A stretch of DNA of 21,081 bases from a virus. Where the stretch lies: IMG/VR virus record IMGVR_UViG_3300045241_000162, positions 1 to 21,081 of that record, one strand, 5' to 3'. Below, piece by piece: positions 1-8,184 of this stretch (within the stretch, counting starts at the first letter, position 1; each line of letters opens with the position of its first letter). The translations under genes were made by a program, and so were the position numbers. The notes beneath the pieces were generated by a model. The model saw nothing but the letters and a program-made list of their open reading frames with translations, ran no database searches and was not told where the DNA came from.

Positions 1-1190
1 ACGATACCCTCCTTGGACATGAACTCGTTGGGCGAACCGTGACGGGCGCTTTCCAGCTTCGCATCGGTGCCCGAGCCGCCCAGGGCGCCCACCTGCGAGT
101 TGATGAACTGGGTGGCCAGCTTGTTGAATTCTTCCTGCGCGGCCACACCCTCGGTGACCTTGGGAGGGGCCACACCGAGCATCTGCGACAGGGCCCCCAA
201 CTGATAGGTCCAGTTCGCCTTTGGACCGGGCTGGAACTTGCCCAGCTGGTCGCGGATGTTGGTCAGAGCGGCTTTGACCTCGGGGACCTTCTCGGCGGTG
301 ACCCGGAGGGCTTGGGCCTGCTGGACGGCGCCGGTCGCTTCCCCGGTGGCACCCTCCGCCTCGCCGAGGGCCGGACCAGCTTGGCCCACAGGTCCGGTCG
401 CCATGCCGGGCGTCGCATCCCCCACCAGACCACCGCTGGGGACGAGCTTCGTGGACTGGGTGACCGGATCGTAGACCTCCACGAGGGCGGCCTTCTCGGA
501 GGGCGTGCGGCCCTTGGTGATCGCCCCGTTGATGGAGACCTCACCCGTCAGCGGGCTGACCGACTGGTTCACGATGTTGCCGCCCGTGTCGACATTGGTC
601 GGCGTGCCGAGCAGCGAGGCGATTCGCTCGGACGTCATGCTCGACTGCAGATAGGCCTTCTTCAGCGCATCGCGGATCCCCGCATCGTCGTTGGGGAGGG
701 TCTGAACGAACTTGGTCAGCATGCCCACCGACTGCTGGTCATTGAACATGCCTGAGCCGATCAGGTTGTCGGACAGGGTCTTGATCACCTCGTCGCGGGT
801 GAGAGGATCCTTCGCCGACAACAGGGTGCCTGCGGTGTCCCCCACCTTGGTCCAGCGGTCGCCGGCCAGCTTCAGTTCGGCAGAGCTGATGCCCAATTCC
901 TTCAGCTTACGCTCTTGGACCGCCGCGGCCAGTTCGGGCACCGCAAAGGCGCCTTGGGGATCTTGCGACAGAGCCCCGAGCCCCTTGGACCAATCCGTGA
1001 CGCCGGTCGCCGGATCGGTGGCCCCCGTGATGGCGCGGCCGAGCGCTTCCTTGCCGCCGATCTGTTGACCGAGCAGCCGGTTGTTTAGGATGCCCGCTTG
1101 GACGCCCTGGACCTTCCCGACCGTAGCCAGCGGATCGATGGGGGCCGTGGGGATGGCACGAAGGGGAATCGACGCATCGATCTCGGGCAA
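1..1190 (-). CDS. Large phage protein, probable ejection/internal virion protein (partial)
   Basis: The minus-strand frame is open from a TTG at 1190-1188 to the window edge, about 396 codons, so the C-terminus is missing. TTG is chosen because GGAGG lies 8 nt upstream, inside the last codons of the preceding gene; no ATG in this frame fits that site. The protein starts LPEIDASIPLRAIP and is rich in Ala, Gly, Thr and Gln with few hydrophobic stretches. It ends in the window with KLESARHGSPNEFMSKEG. I do not recognise a catalytic motif. It is the last gene seen of a P22-like cluster, where P22 has its ejection genes 20 and 16, and it follows another Ala/Gly-rich candidate. A role as a protein injected with the DNA, or a structural tail-hub protein, is inferred from position only. 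Confidence 0.75.
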   Translation of the reverse strand, partial: MPEIDASIPLRAIPTAPIDPLATVGKVQGVQAGILNNRLLGQQIGGKEALGRAITGATDPATGVTDWSKGLGALSQDPQGAFAVPELAAAVQERKLKELGISSAELKLAGDRWTKVGDTAGTLLSAKDPLTRDEVIKTLSDNLIGSGMFNDQQSVGMLTKFVQTLPNDDAGIRDALKKAYLQSSMTSERIASLLGTPTNVDTGGNIVNQSVSPLTGEVSINGAITKGRTPSEKAALVEVYDPVTQSTKLVPSGGLVGDATPGMATGPVGQAGPALGEAEGATGEATGAVQQAQALRVTAEKVPEVKAALTNIRDQLGKFQPGPKANWTYQLGALSQMLGVAPPKVTEGVAAQEEFNKLATQFINSQVGALGGSGTDAKLESARHGSPNEFMSKEGI

Positions 1191-1194
1191 TGTC

Positions 1195-2166
1195 TTATCC
1201 TCCCATCGAGGGGGTCCAGCCATAGCCCCCCTGTCCATACGTGGGCGTGGTTCCGCCACCCGTCTTGCCATACATGCCGAGCAGCTGGCTGGTGATCGCC
1301 GAATTGGCCACCCCAGTCAGGCCCGAACTGATCGCGCCGGCCGAGCCCACGGTGCCCGCGGCCGAGGCGTTCGCGCCTCCGATGAGGGAACCGGCCGCCC
1401 CTTGCGTGGCTTGGGTTCCGAACGCACCCGTCTGATTGGCCGCGCTTTGCCCAATGCCGGCCAGCTGGGTGAAGTTGCCCAGCTGCTGCTGATAGGTCTG
1501 GTCAGCCAGGCCGGTGACGAACCGGGCGATACCCTTCCCAAGCGACCCCGACAGGCCGCCGAGGCCCTTGGCGTTCATGCTGTTTTCCACAGCCTGCAGG
1601 CCTTGCTGCTTGGTGAACTGGTACCCGGGCAGGCTTTCCAGATAGGTCTGCATGGCCGTCTTGGGCGCATAGGTGCCGGCCAGCTGTTGCTGGGCCGAAA
1701 GGGTCGTGGGCGTATAGTTACGCACCTCCCCGGGCTGGCTACCGTATTGGTCCCAATGGGCCTTTCCCCAGGCGTTGATGTCACCGTTGGCGTTGAAAGC
1801 GTTGGGTTGCTCGGCGAAAACCTTGGCCAGGTCGGGGTTGTTGCGGACGTAATCGGCATAGTCGTTGAAAGGGGAGCCCGCGGTGCCCGGGGCGGCGGTC
1901 GCGCCCGCGACGCCCCCGACGTTGATTCCCTGCCCCCCGGTGAGACCCAGGAGCGCCTGAATGCCGGGGAGCGCCGTAGCGCCGACTTGGCGATAAGGAG
2001 CCAGATCGTCGCGAATGGTGTTGAACATGTTCAACTGCATGTCCGCGGCGTTGCTCGCCGCAGTGGCTTGGGTCTTGGCGGCGCTCTTAGCCGCGCTGGA
2101 CCCGATGGCCGCAGACCCTATGCTGGCGGCGGCTCCGATTCCTGCAATTGTGGCGCCAACCGGCAT
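1195..2166 (-). CDS. Ala/Gly-rich virion protein, candidate DNA-ejection protein (P22 gp7 position)
   Basis: This 323-residue protein begins MPVGATIAGIGAAASIGSAA, a small-residue stretch of about 28 residues followed by an Ala/Ser/Thr/Gln segment. Such amphipathic, membrane-compatible starts are common in podovirus ejection proteins and P22 gp7 is also Ala-rich. The middle (about residues 100-190) is more ordered and contains NDYADYVRNNPDLAKVF and WDQYGSQPGEVRNY. The C-terminal third is Gly/Ala/Thr/Gln-rich with a Tyr/Gly tail. The ATG at 2166 is preceded by a G-rich ribosome site and overlaps the end of the upstream gene by 49 nt, a large overlap that leaves the exact start a little open. 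The GGAGG for the next gene lies in its own last codons, so the two are probably translated in sequence. The function is inferred from composition and gene order. Confidence 0.8.
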   Translation of the reverse strand: MPVGATIAGIGAAASIGSAAIGSSAAKSAAKTQATAASNAADMQLNMFNTIRDDLAPYRQVGATALPGIQALLGLTGGQGINVGGVAGATAAPGTAGSPFNDYADYVRNNPDLAKVFAEQPNAFNANGDINAWGKAHWDQYGSQPGEVRNYTPTTLSAQQQLAGTYAPKTAMQTYLESLPGYQFTKQQGLQAVENSMNAKGLGGLSGSLGKGIARFVTGLADQTYQQQLGNFTQLAGIGQSAANQTGAFGTQATQGAAGSLIGGANASAAGTVGSAGAISSGLTGVANSAITSQLLGMYGKTGGGTTPTYGQGGYGWTPSMGG

Positions 2167-2888
2167 TTCAAGACCCCCATCTGGCCATCCCTTACCTCAA
2201 CGATGGCGTCTCGCACATCCACGAGGGTGGGGGAAAGAGCTTCGATGGTCGCATATCCCGCGAAGATCGACCATCTATTATAGAAGCTGACCCCCTTGGC
2301 CAGGTAGCCACCTTGGATCATGAGGGCGCAGGCCCCCACAGCACGGTCGTGAGCCTCGTCCTCGGGGTGGACAGGTAGGGTCGAGCCCGCCGCCACCTTC
2401 GCCGCCTCCAGGGCTTCGTGAAAGGCGCGCCCAGCGGTCAGGCATTCCTTGTCGCGCACGAACCAGTCGTCGACGCTGAACACCTGATAGCTGATCCCGA
2501 CGCCGGGGGCCCAAGCGTCCTCACGACGGAAGCGCTCGCGAAAGCCGATCACGCTAGCGGCCATTCGCGCCGGCCCGTTGTCGTCCGGGCACTTGGTGAC
2601 GATTTCCAGCGCGTCGGTGCGCGAGAACATCCATCGAAGCGCCTCGCGGGCCGCGGCGAAGTAGGCGCGCCCACGCCCTTCCGGCAGGAACATGGTGTGC
2701 AGTTCGTAGACGCTGGGCATGATCGCATGGAGCACCCAGCCGCCACCGTCGGTCTCCAGGAGGATGTTGGCGGGGTCGGCCGCCAACCCTTCCAGGTTCA
2801 GAACGCCATCCCCTCCCAGCCATGGGCGCACTTCGGGGTGATTGGCGACCTTGTTGAGAAAGGTCGCGTCCATGGTGCGCTTGATCAT
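2118..2888 (-). CDS. GNAT-like acetyltransferase-fold phage protein (P22 gp14 position)
   Basis: The protein has 256 residues from ATG 2888; a second ATG five codons later (2873) is possible and neither has a strong ribosome site. Residues about 50-125 look like a GNAT core: beta strands around WVLHAIMPSVYELHTMFLP, then EGRGRAYFAAAREALRWMF at the place of the acyl-CoA pyrophosphate-binding loop, then IVTKCPDDNGPARMAASVIG with the Asn-Ala-Met-Gly-Phe pattern of GNAT motif B. A helical extension of about 120 residues follows. In P22 the gene between the needle and gp7 is gp14, needed for DNA ejection, and this gene holds the same slot. Whether it acetylates anything or is only a structural GNAT relative cannot be told. 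It lies 20 nt after the adhesin gene and overlaps the next gene. Confidence 0.75.
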   Translation of the reverse strand: MIKRTMDATFLNKVANHPEVRPWLGGDGVLNLEGLAADPANILLETDGGGWVLHAIMPSVYELHTMFLPEGRGRAYFAAAREALRWMFSRTDALEIVTKCPDDNGPARMAASVIGFRERFRREDAWAPGVGISYQVFSVDDWFVRDKECLTAGRAFHEALEAAKVAAGSTLPVHPEDEAHDRAVGACALMIQGGYLAKGVSFYNRWSIFAGYATIEALSPTLVDVRDAIVEVRDGQMGVLKCRLAPQLQESEPPPA

Positions 2889-2908
2889 GATCTTCGGGCC
2901 CGGCTGGC

Positions 2909-4975
2909 TTAGGGGAAGGTGTAGTTGACCCCATTCTGTTGGACATTGGCCGAGACGTCCAGCGTGCCGGCAGCGGCCGGGGCCGGTCGGCCGATGCCCA
3001 CACTGCCGCTGAACGCCGCGTTGCCGGCGACAATCCCATTGCCCGGGATGGCGGTCATGTTGATGCCGCCCGCCGTGCAGAAGATGCCGGACGAGAAAGC
3101 CGCCCCCGCCCCATTCGAATGGAATTGGCTGTTGGCGACGAGGTCCGACGAGGCCGTGATAGTCGCCGCAGCCATGGCGCTGATAGCCGACACGTTGAAG
3201 CCCGCGATATTGCCCCCCAGAGCCGTGATCGATCCAGCCGTACAGATGATATTGCCCGCCGAAGTGGTGATCTGACCTGAGCATGAAAGCGTGGTCGCGC
3301 CTGTGAGGGCTCCCGTCATGTCAATGCGCCCCGCCAGGCCGGTGGGCGCGGTGTTCATGCCGATGCTGAAGTTGACTCGGATATTATCGACTGTGATGCC
3401 ATTGCCCACCACGCCCGTCGTGAAGGTCATGCCGCCCTGGGTGACTGTGATGCCTCCAGCACCGGTGAAGGCCGAAGCGCCGTTCGAATGGAAGGCGGTG
3501 CTCGCGATCAGGTCGGTCGTGGCGGTGATGGTCGCCGCCGTGATCGTGCCGAAGTTGCCGATGTTGATCGAATTGGGCAGGCACCCCATCACCACCGAGT
3601 TGGTGGGGCCCGTCGTCCAGACGACTGGGGCGGATGCGTTGTTGGTCAGGCGCGAGCCAGCAATGATCACGTTGTCGCCCGTAACCGAGATCCCAAAGTT
3701 TTGGATGCCCGCGCCAGAGTCCTTGGCCCGAATGCTGTTGATCTGGGCCGAGCCGCCGTCAATGCGGATGCCGGCCCAGGTCAGGCCGATGCCGCCTGAA
3801 CCGCGCAGCCCGTTGTTCACGAAGTTGCCACCCGTGATCATCACGTCGGTGGCGCCAACCGAGGTGATGCCGTCGAACCATGCCCCGGTGCAGTGGGAAA
3901 GCTTAATGATCACCGCATCGTTGTTCGAGGTCAGATAGATGTTCGAGTTGCCGGCCAGTTCGCAGAATTGAGGCGAAACGACATGGTTGTTGCCATAGGT
4001 GTCCAGGTAGATCAGATCGCCGGCATCGTTGCCGAAGAAGCCCCCCTCCAACCGGATGGATTGAAGGGGCTGCAGCGCCGTCCCGATCACCGAGACGCCA
4101 TGGTGGCCGTTGGCGAAGGTCACGCAGTTGATCAGGGTTCCCATGCTGGACCCCACCCCGGCGCCGCCGAAGGCCGTCCCGGTCACCGAGTAGCTGTAGC
4201 CATCATAGCCGTTGGCCTGCGAGCCGCAATTGGTCAGGATCCACTGAACGGGGCCACCCGTGGGGGTCCCGAACACATCGGAATTGCCGGTCGTGGTGAA
4301 TTTGAAGCCGACCTGGGCGTTGCCCAGCGCGTAGCTATCCCGGAAGTGACAGGCGAAGGCCTTCCCGAGGTTGCAGCCGTGATAGTTGCCGGCGAACAGG
4401 ACGTTGGACACCAGGCCGTTGTCGACCCAGTCGGTGAGCCCTTGGCCTTGAAAGAGGCCGTCGCCACCGACCGCCGTGGGAACTGTATGGGCAATCGTCA
4501 GGTCTTGGAGACCGAACCAGAAGATATTGTGCCAGAGGGTCACCACCGGGACCGCTGCGGTGTCGCAGACAATCTTGGAGACCCCGGCACCATCGCCGAT
4601 GATCGACTTGCCAGACTCCAGGATGATCGTCGTGGTGGTGTGGTAGAAGTTGTCCGGGTCGGCGATCCAAGGGACTGCCGGGACATAGGCATGGTCCTTG
4701 GCCGCCAGGGCCCGCACGAAGGCGCCGTCGTAATTGACGTCCCCTGTGTCGAGGAAGTCATTGACGTTGGCATAGTCCGAGAGGGCGACATTCAGTTCGC
4801 GCTGATTGGTCCCAGTGCCCGGGTTGACCAGGAGGGTGCCGATACCCCCGCCGCCGCTCGCACCCGTCCGATTCCAGAGGGTCACCAGCAATTGCCGCCA
4901 AGCCGAGGTGATGTTGAGGCCGGCGTCCACGAACGGCTGGTTGACGATGGGAAAGCCTTGGTTGTCGGTAGCCAT
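2909..4975 (-). CDS. Tailspike/tail-fibre adhesin with beta-helix and C-terminal repeats
   Basis: This is a 688-residue protein. Residues about 1-40 (…NQPFVDAGLNITSAWRQLL, then LWNRTG) resemble a short N-terminal module seen on podovirus tail fibres and needles and probably attach the trimer to the virion. Residues about 65-450 have the pectate-lyase-like right-handed beta-helix pattern: an early IILESGKSIIGDGAGVSKI segment typical of such spikes, then many short strands with Asn/Gly turns. Residues about 480-558 and 603-681 are two copies of one repeat, each with AATITA and FHSNGA. No catalytic triad or C-terminal auto-cleaving chaperone is evident. The start ATG overlaps the stop of the gp10-like gene (TGATG), so it is translationally coupled. 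A host-surface receptor-binding role is inferred; the host glycan or protein target is unknown. Confidence 0.85.
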   Translation of the reverse strand: MATDNQGFPIVNQPFVDAGLNITSAWRQLLVTLWNRTGASGGGGIGTLLVNPGTGTNQRELNVALSDYANVNDFLDTGDVNYDGAFVRALAAKDHAYVPAVPWIADPDNFYHTTTTIILESGKSIIGDGAGVSKIVCDTAAVPVVTLWHNIFWFGLQDLTIAHTVPTAVGGDGLFQGQGLTDWVDNGLVSNVLFAGNYHGCNLGKAFACHFRDSYALGNAQVGFKFTTTGNSDVFGTPTGGPVQWILTNCGSQANGYDGYSYSVTGTAFGGAGVGSSMGTLINCVTFANGHHGVSVIGTALQPLQSIRLEGGFFGNDAGDLIYLDTYGNNHVVSPQFCELAGNSNIYLTSNNDAVIIKLSHCTGAWFDGITSVGATDVMITGGNFVNNGLRGSGGIGLTWAGIRIDGGSAQINSIRAKDSGAGIQNFGISVTGDNVIIAGSRLTNNASAPVVWTTGPTNSVVMGCLPNSINIGNFGTITAATITATTDLIASTAFHSNGASAFTGAGGITVTQGGMTFTTGVVGNGITVDNIRVNFSIGMNTAPTGLAGRIDMTGALTGATTLSCSGQITTSAGNIICTAGSITALGGNIAGFNVSAISAMAAATITASSDLVANSQFHSNGAGAAFSSGIFCTAGGINMTAIPGNGIVAGNAAFSGSVGIGRPAPAAAGTLDVSANVQQNGVNYTFP

Positions 4976-6408
4976 CAGGTCTCAGCCCCCTCCGCCTCAA
5001 CCCAAGCCCCATTGAGGGCGGTCTTGTAGGGGAAGGTCCAGAACAACTCATACACCCGATCCCGGGCCATGCCGGTGCGACGAACCACCAAGGACCGATA
5101 ATACGGGTCAGTGATGCCCTGCATGGGAATGGTGATCGTGTTTCCCCACGTTGCTCCGCGGGTGTCCGACCAGCGAAGGAACAGGGACGGATTGCCGCTC
5201 GTCGCCCCCACCTCCATGTCGGCGATGAAGCTGGTGTAATTGAGGCGCTTTCCGTCCTTCACCAAGTGGGGGAAGCCTCGGCGACGGGTGATCACGTCTC
5301 CGGCGTCGTCATAGACGCTGAGGCTCCAGATGTAGATCTTTCCGTTCTGCCAATCGCCCACAAGGATGCGGCCATAGGCGAAGGCGCAGGCGTTGGCCCG
5401 GTGGCGGTGCTCGGTGCCCCCGCCATCGGTCCACGTGCGCTCATGCCACTGATCGGTCGACAGGTCATAGACCCAGGTCTTGTCCGCCGTGGGGAAGCAC
5501 AGGACATAGAACACATGGCCGTCCTGTTGATAGGTGAAGCCGATGGCGTCCGAGACCGTGCCGTAGCTCTGGAATTCCTTTTCGATGGCGTGGTTCGAGA
5601 CCCGGATCGCCTGGTAGTTTTCGCCCTTGAAGACGATGCATTGGCCCTGGCGATCCTGACCGAGGAAGAACACGGCGATGTCGGCCGCTGTGACGCTGAA
5701 GCTGGCCACCGAGCCGTGCTCGATGAAGACGCCCGGTTGACGTTCGAAGGGGAAGTCGACGGCCCCGGTGTCGTACCAGACCTCGGAAGTCAGGAAGCCA
5801 ACGATCCATAGCTCCCGATGCATGACGACCAGGAAGGCGATCTTGTCAGCGCCCCCCGTCTTGGAGGCGATCTGGGTGGGATCGAAGGGTGCGACCCCAT
5901 CCCAGTATAGGGGGCTGAGATAGAAGAAGCTGGTGAAGGCCAGGGCGAAGATGAAGAAGCCGTCGAGGAAGGTCACCACCGTGGCGCCCAAGAAGCTGGG
6001 GTCAACAATCGTCGTAAAGCTGCTGCCGTTGGCCGCGTCCCACCAATAGCCCTCGGCAACGTTCCCATCGACCAGCACGACGATGTTGCCATTGTCGGAC
6101 ATGGACACCGGCCCGGTCGTGGTGCCGATGGTGCCAATGAAGGTCGAGGTGAGACTGCCGTTGATGTAGTAAACGCCGTTCCCAACCACGACGAACAGGG
6201 ACCCGAGGGAGGTGCGGTACATGGCTCTGACGGGCGCCACGGCTGGCGTAACAGCCAGAGCGAGCCCCGGGGCCAAGTAGTGGGTCACGGGGACCGGCGC
6301 CTCGTTCTCGACCGGGTTCTTCTCGGGGTAGAGGTTCACGCAGCGCTGGGCATTGGCGATGATGCTGCGGGCGCTATAGGCCCCACCGAGGAGTTGTACG
6401 CGGGCCAT
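4975..6408 (-). CDS. P22 gp10-like packaged-DNA stabilisation / tail-hub protein
   Basis: At 477 residues it is almost the same length as P22 gp10 (472). The N-terminus MARVQLLGGAYSARSIIANA followed by QRCVNLYPEKNP is the family hallmark (a short strand, then S-x(5-7)-R-C-x-N-L-Y-P/E). The rest is a series of beta blades with WYDTGAVDFPFERQPGVFIEHG, FFLGQDRQGQCIVFKG and WVYDLSTDQWHERTW, matching the propeller-like repeat of the Phage_stabilise family. In P22, gp10 forms a hexameric collar below gp4, closes the portal after packaging and carries the needle and tailspikes. The ATG overlaps the TAA of the gp4-like gene as TAATG, with a run of G as ribosome site, and its TGA overlaps the adhesin ATG. 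Both contacts fit stoichiometric co-expression of tail parts. Confidence 0.9.
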   Translation of the reverse strand: MARVQLLGGAYSARSIIANAQRCVNLYPEKNPVENEAPVPVTHYLAPGLALAVTPAVAPVRAMYRTSLGSLFVVVGNGVYYINGSLTSTFIGTIGTTTGPVSMSDNGNIVVLVDGNVAEGYWWDAANGSSFTTIVDPSFLGATVVTFLDGFFIFALAFTSFFYLSPLYWDGVAPFDPTQIASKTGGADKIAFLVVMHRELWIVGFLTSEVWYDTGAVDFPFERQPGVFIEHGSVASFSVTAADIAVFFLGQDRQGQCIVFKGENYQAIRVSNHAIEKEFQSYGTVSDAIGFTYQQDGHVFYVLCFPTADKTWVYDLSTDQWHERTWTDGGGTEHRHRANACAFAYGRILVGDWQNGKIYIWSLSVYDDAGDVITRRRGFPHLVKDGKRLNYTSFIADMEVGATSGNPSLFLRWSDTRGATWGNTITIPMQGITDPYYRSLVVRRTGMARDRVYELFWTFPYKTALNGAWVEAEGAET

Positions 6409-7127
6409 TACCCCCCCTGATCGGAATAGACGTTATAGGCCGGCCCACGGCGGATCGGCAGCGGCATGCGCAGCCGGCTGATCTGGAAGTTGGAGGTGCG
6501 GATGGTCTTGAGGGCGGCCTTGGCCAGACCGGTGAAAACTTTGTTCTCGGGCAGCTGGTAGGCGGCGCGATTGCGCACGACGAGATTGAGATACAGGGCC
6601 TCCTCGTACTGAGGCGGCAACTGAACCGTGGTGCCCGTGTTGGCGAACTGCTGCAGCACCGCCTTGGTCAGGATGTGCAGTTCATAGGAACTGCTGGGGA
6701 TGGGCCACGGGTAGAGGACCCCGTTCGGATAGTCGGAGTCATAGAAGAACCGGTCGGACGGGCTGGCCGCCATCGTCTTGAGGGTGAGCTTGGCGTAGTC
6801 CTCGCGGCTGGTGATCTGCTCCAGGTACCAATCCACCGGGGTGGGCTGCGAGGGCACGATCTGGCGGATATAGGCCGCCTCGATGCGATCAGGACGAGCG
6901 ACGTTGAAGGCGCCCCCCGTCCCGACCGTGTAGCTGGTGGCGCCGGTGCAGGCGCAGGCCGTGTCCACCAGGTGATAGACCAGCCAGCGGCGCGTGGACC
7001 ACTGGCTGATCATCAGGTTGAGCCGCGTCAACGCATCGGCGAGATCGTCCGCCTGGGCCACCTGGCCCGTACCCAGAACGCCCGAGTCCTTGAGCGACAG
7101 GTTGATGAGATCCGCGGCCGTGGTCAT
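6408..7127 (-). CDS. P22 gp4-like tail accessory factor (head completion)
   Basis: The protein is 239 residues, longer than P22 gp4 (166). Its N-terminus is the best match: TAADLINLSLKDSGVLGTGQ, then a helix containing DALTRLNLMISQWSTRRW, the paired-helix start of gp4/gp6-type head-tail connectors. The C-terminal part ends with basic residues (RTSNFQISRLRMPLPIRRGP) and an open tail. In P22, gp4 binds under the portal dodecamer, is the first tail protein added after packaging, and is the platform for gp10. It sits directly before the gp10-like gene and starts 3 nt after the previous stop. The muramidase activity reported for P22 gp4 cannot be judged from this sequence. Assignment rests on the N-terminal pattern plus gene order. 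Confidence 0.82.
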   Translation of the reverse strand: MTTAADLINLSLKDSGVLGTGQVAQADDLADALTRLNLMISQWSTRRWLVYHLVDTACACTGATSYTVGTGGAFNVARPDRIEAAYIRQIVPSQPTPVDWYLEQITSREDYAKLTLKTMAASPSDRFFYDSDYPNGVLYPWPIPSSSYELHILTKAVLQQFANTGTTVQLPPQYEEALYLNLVVRNRAAYQLPENKVFTGLAKAALKTIRTSNFQISRLRMPLPIRRGPAYNVYSDQGG

Positions 7128-7130
7128 GGG

Positions 7131-7538
7131 TTAGACCACTTCCTGCCGGGCTTCGTCGATGGCGGCTTGGATGCGCGCCGTCGACCACGACTTGTCCACC
7201 ATGATGCCGGCGGTCTCGGCCGCCTGCAGGAGGGCCGTGCGCTCGTCTTCCGGGGTCTCCAGCCGGCTGACGCCCTTGGAGCCCGTCTGGACCAGTTTGG
7301 GGGCCTTGGGCGCGGGGGCCGATTCGGGCTCGGCCGGGGCCAGGTCCAGCGCGGCGCGGCGTTCGTCCTCGCTGGCGACCGTGACGGCCTCCTGCAGGAA
7401 CTTGCCGGGGCGCCGCGGGTCGGGGTCGGGCGTTTTGCCGCCGTCCTTGGAGCCCGGATAGACCATCATCGGGAACTCGCGGAATTCGTACTCGGGCCAC
7501 TCGGTGTTCTCGTAGCGGGGGTGTTCGCGTCGGGCCAT
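7131..7538 (-). CDS. Small phage protein with HeH/SAP-like C-terminal helices
   Basis: A 135-residue protein with an excellent ribosome site (AAGAGGAGG, 5 nt before ATG). Residues 10-31 hold the motif PEYEFREFPMMVYPG. The middle is Pro/Ala/Glu-rich and probably disordered. Residues about 98-133 (LLQAAETAGIMVDKSWSTAR then a second helix) resemble the helix-extended loop-helix motif found in small phage DNA-binding or scaffold-associated proteins. The gene lies between the coat block and the gp4-like gene. The first 25 residues resemble those of the neighbour at 7593-7982, so the two look like diverged duplicates. A role in head completion or in binding packaged DNA is possible but not shown. 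Confidence 0.75.
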   Translation of the reverse strand: MARREHPRYENTEWPEYEFREFPMMVYPGSKDGGKTPDPDPRRPGKFLQEAVTVASEDERRAALDLAPAEPESAPAPKAPKLVQTGSKGVSRLETPEDERTALLQAAETAGIMVDKSWSTARIQAAIDEARQEVV

Positions 7539-7572
7539 GCTGGCCTCCTCTTCGGGGTTTAAACGGGGTTAT

Positions 7573-7594
7573 AGCCGGGTTACAACCCCCGGCT
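7573..7594. other. Hairpin between two small phage genes
   Basis: A perfect 7-bp stem (AGCCGGG with CCCGGCT, 8-nt loop) begins at the stop codon of the 7593-7982 gene. It has no T-run, so it is not a convincing terminator. It could slow RNA decay or separate the two translation units. Confidence 0.4.
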
Positions 7595-7982
7595 ATTTGG
7601 CTTTGCGGGCCTTCGAGCCGCCGGGCTTGCCGTCGCCATCGTGGTTGAATTCGGCCGGGTCGGCGCCGTTGAAAGCGTCGTCGGCCGGGGGCACTTCGAC
7701 GCTGGCCACGAAGGTGTCGTCATCGGGTTCGCCCGAGTCGACGAGAACGTGGTTCGGGTCGCTATCGACCGCCGACCCCGCCGGGGGCTCCGGGAATTCC
7801 AGGTCGGCATCGGCCGGCGCTTCGGGAACGATGGAGACGAACCCTTCCGCCACCGCCTCGGCTTCTTCGGGGGCGGACTCCACCACACGGGTCTCCCCAT
7901 CGATGGCGCCGCCGGCATAGAGGGTCTTGGGGAATTCTTGATAGGTGTAGGGAGGGAAGTCCTGACCGTCGATCTTGGGCAT
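7593..7982 (-). CDS. Acidic small phage protein, paralogue of the next gene
   Basis: A 129-residue, strongly acidic, Pro-rich and probably disordered protein ending in a short basic tail (GGSKARKAK). The N-terminus contains FPPYTYQEFPKTLYAGG, which matches PEYEFREFPMMVYPG of the following gene at the pattern Y-x-(E/F)-F-P-x-x-x-Y-x-G. AGGAGC lies about 7 nt before the ATG. It is the first gene of the transcription unit that leads into the tail genes: a terminator and a possible promoter lie just upstream. No known domain is recognised. A virion decoration, minor capsid or assembly role is a guess from position. Confidence 0.75.
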   Translation of the reverse strand: MPKIDGQDFPPYTYQEFPKTLYAGGAIDGETRVVESAPEEAEAVAEGFVSIVPEAPADADLEFPEPPAGSAVDSDPNHVLVDSGEPDDDTFVASVEVPPADDAFNGADPAEFNHDGDGKPGGSKARKAK

Positions 7983-8019
7983 CGTGCGCTCCTGCGGGTT
8001 GGCGCTGGGTGAGGCCCGG

Positions 8020-8048
8020 ACTATCGGTCAAAGCGCGGCTTCGAGCAA
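8020..8048 (-). promoter_or_regulatory. Possible promoter for the tail gene block
   Basis: TTGCTC (8048-8043), a 17-nt spacer and GATAGT (8025-8020) lie directly after the terminator at 8056-8086 and 38 nt before the ATG at 7982. The -10 box sits within CGATAGTCCG, which recurs exactly upstream of the terminase block. The match to consensus is moderate; the context (terminator then gene) is what supports it. Confidence 0.4.
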
Positions 8049-8055
8049 TCCCATG

Positions 8056-8086
8056 AAAAAGCCCCCCAGCTTGCAGCTGGAGGGCT
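8056..8086 (-). terminator. Rho-independent terminator after the 23-codon gene
   Basis: On the minus strand AGCCCTCCAGCT pairs with AGCTGGGGGGCT (one G-T pair, 3-nt loop GCA) and TTTTT follows. It ends transcription coming from the mini-gene at 8113-8184 and separates the coat block from the tail block. Confidence 0.85.
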
Positions 8087-8112
8087 CTGGTTGTTTTCAG
8101 GCCGCTGGCGGG

Positions 8113-8184
8113 TTAGGCCGCGCCGCCGACGATGGGGCCGAGGGATTTGAACACTTTCTGGGTGCCGCTGAAACTTCGCCTCAT
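8113..8184 (-). CDS. 23-residue basic mini-protein between two terminators
   Basis: This ORF encodes MRRSFSGTQKVFKSLGPIVG followed by GAA. It has a near-perfect ribosome site (AAGGAG, then 8 nt, ATG). It sits alone between the coat gene's terminator (8267-8293) and another terminator (8056-8086), which suggests its own transcript. The peptide has four Arg/Lys and a small hydrophobic end, so it could be an amphipathic helix binding RNA, membrane or capsid. No homologue is recognised. It is too short for standard gene callers. The strong ribosome site and isolated position are the support; a chance ORF is the alternative. Confidence 0.5.
   Translation of the reverse strand: MRRSFSGTQKVFKSLGPIVGGAA

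Noticed and set aside
3893-5029. Long plus-strand open frames opposite the adhesin and in several other places (39-755, 8403-9749, 12261-13835, 14778-16157)
   Set aside because: They lie opposite well-supported minus-strand genes, have no ribosome sites, and show the Arg/Gly/Ala/Val-rich composition of antisense frames in GC-rich DNA.
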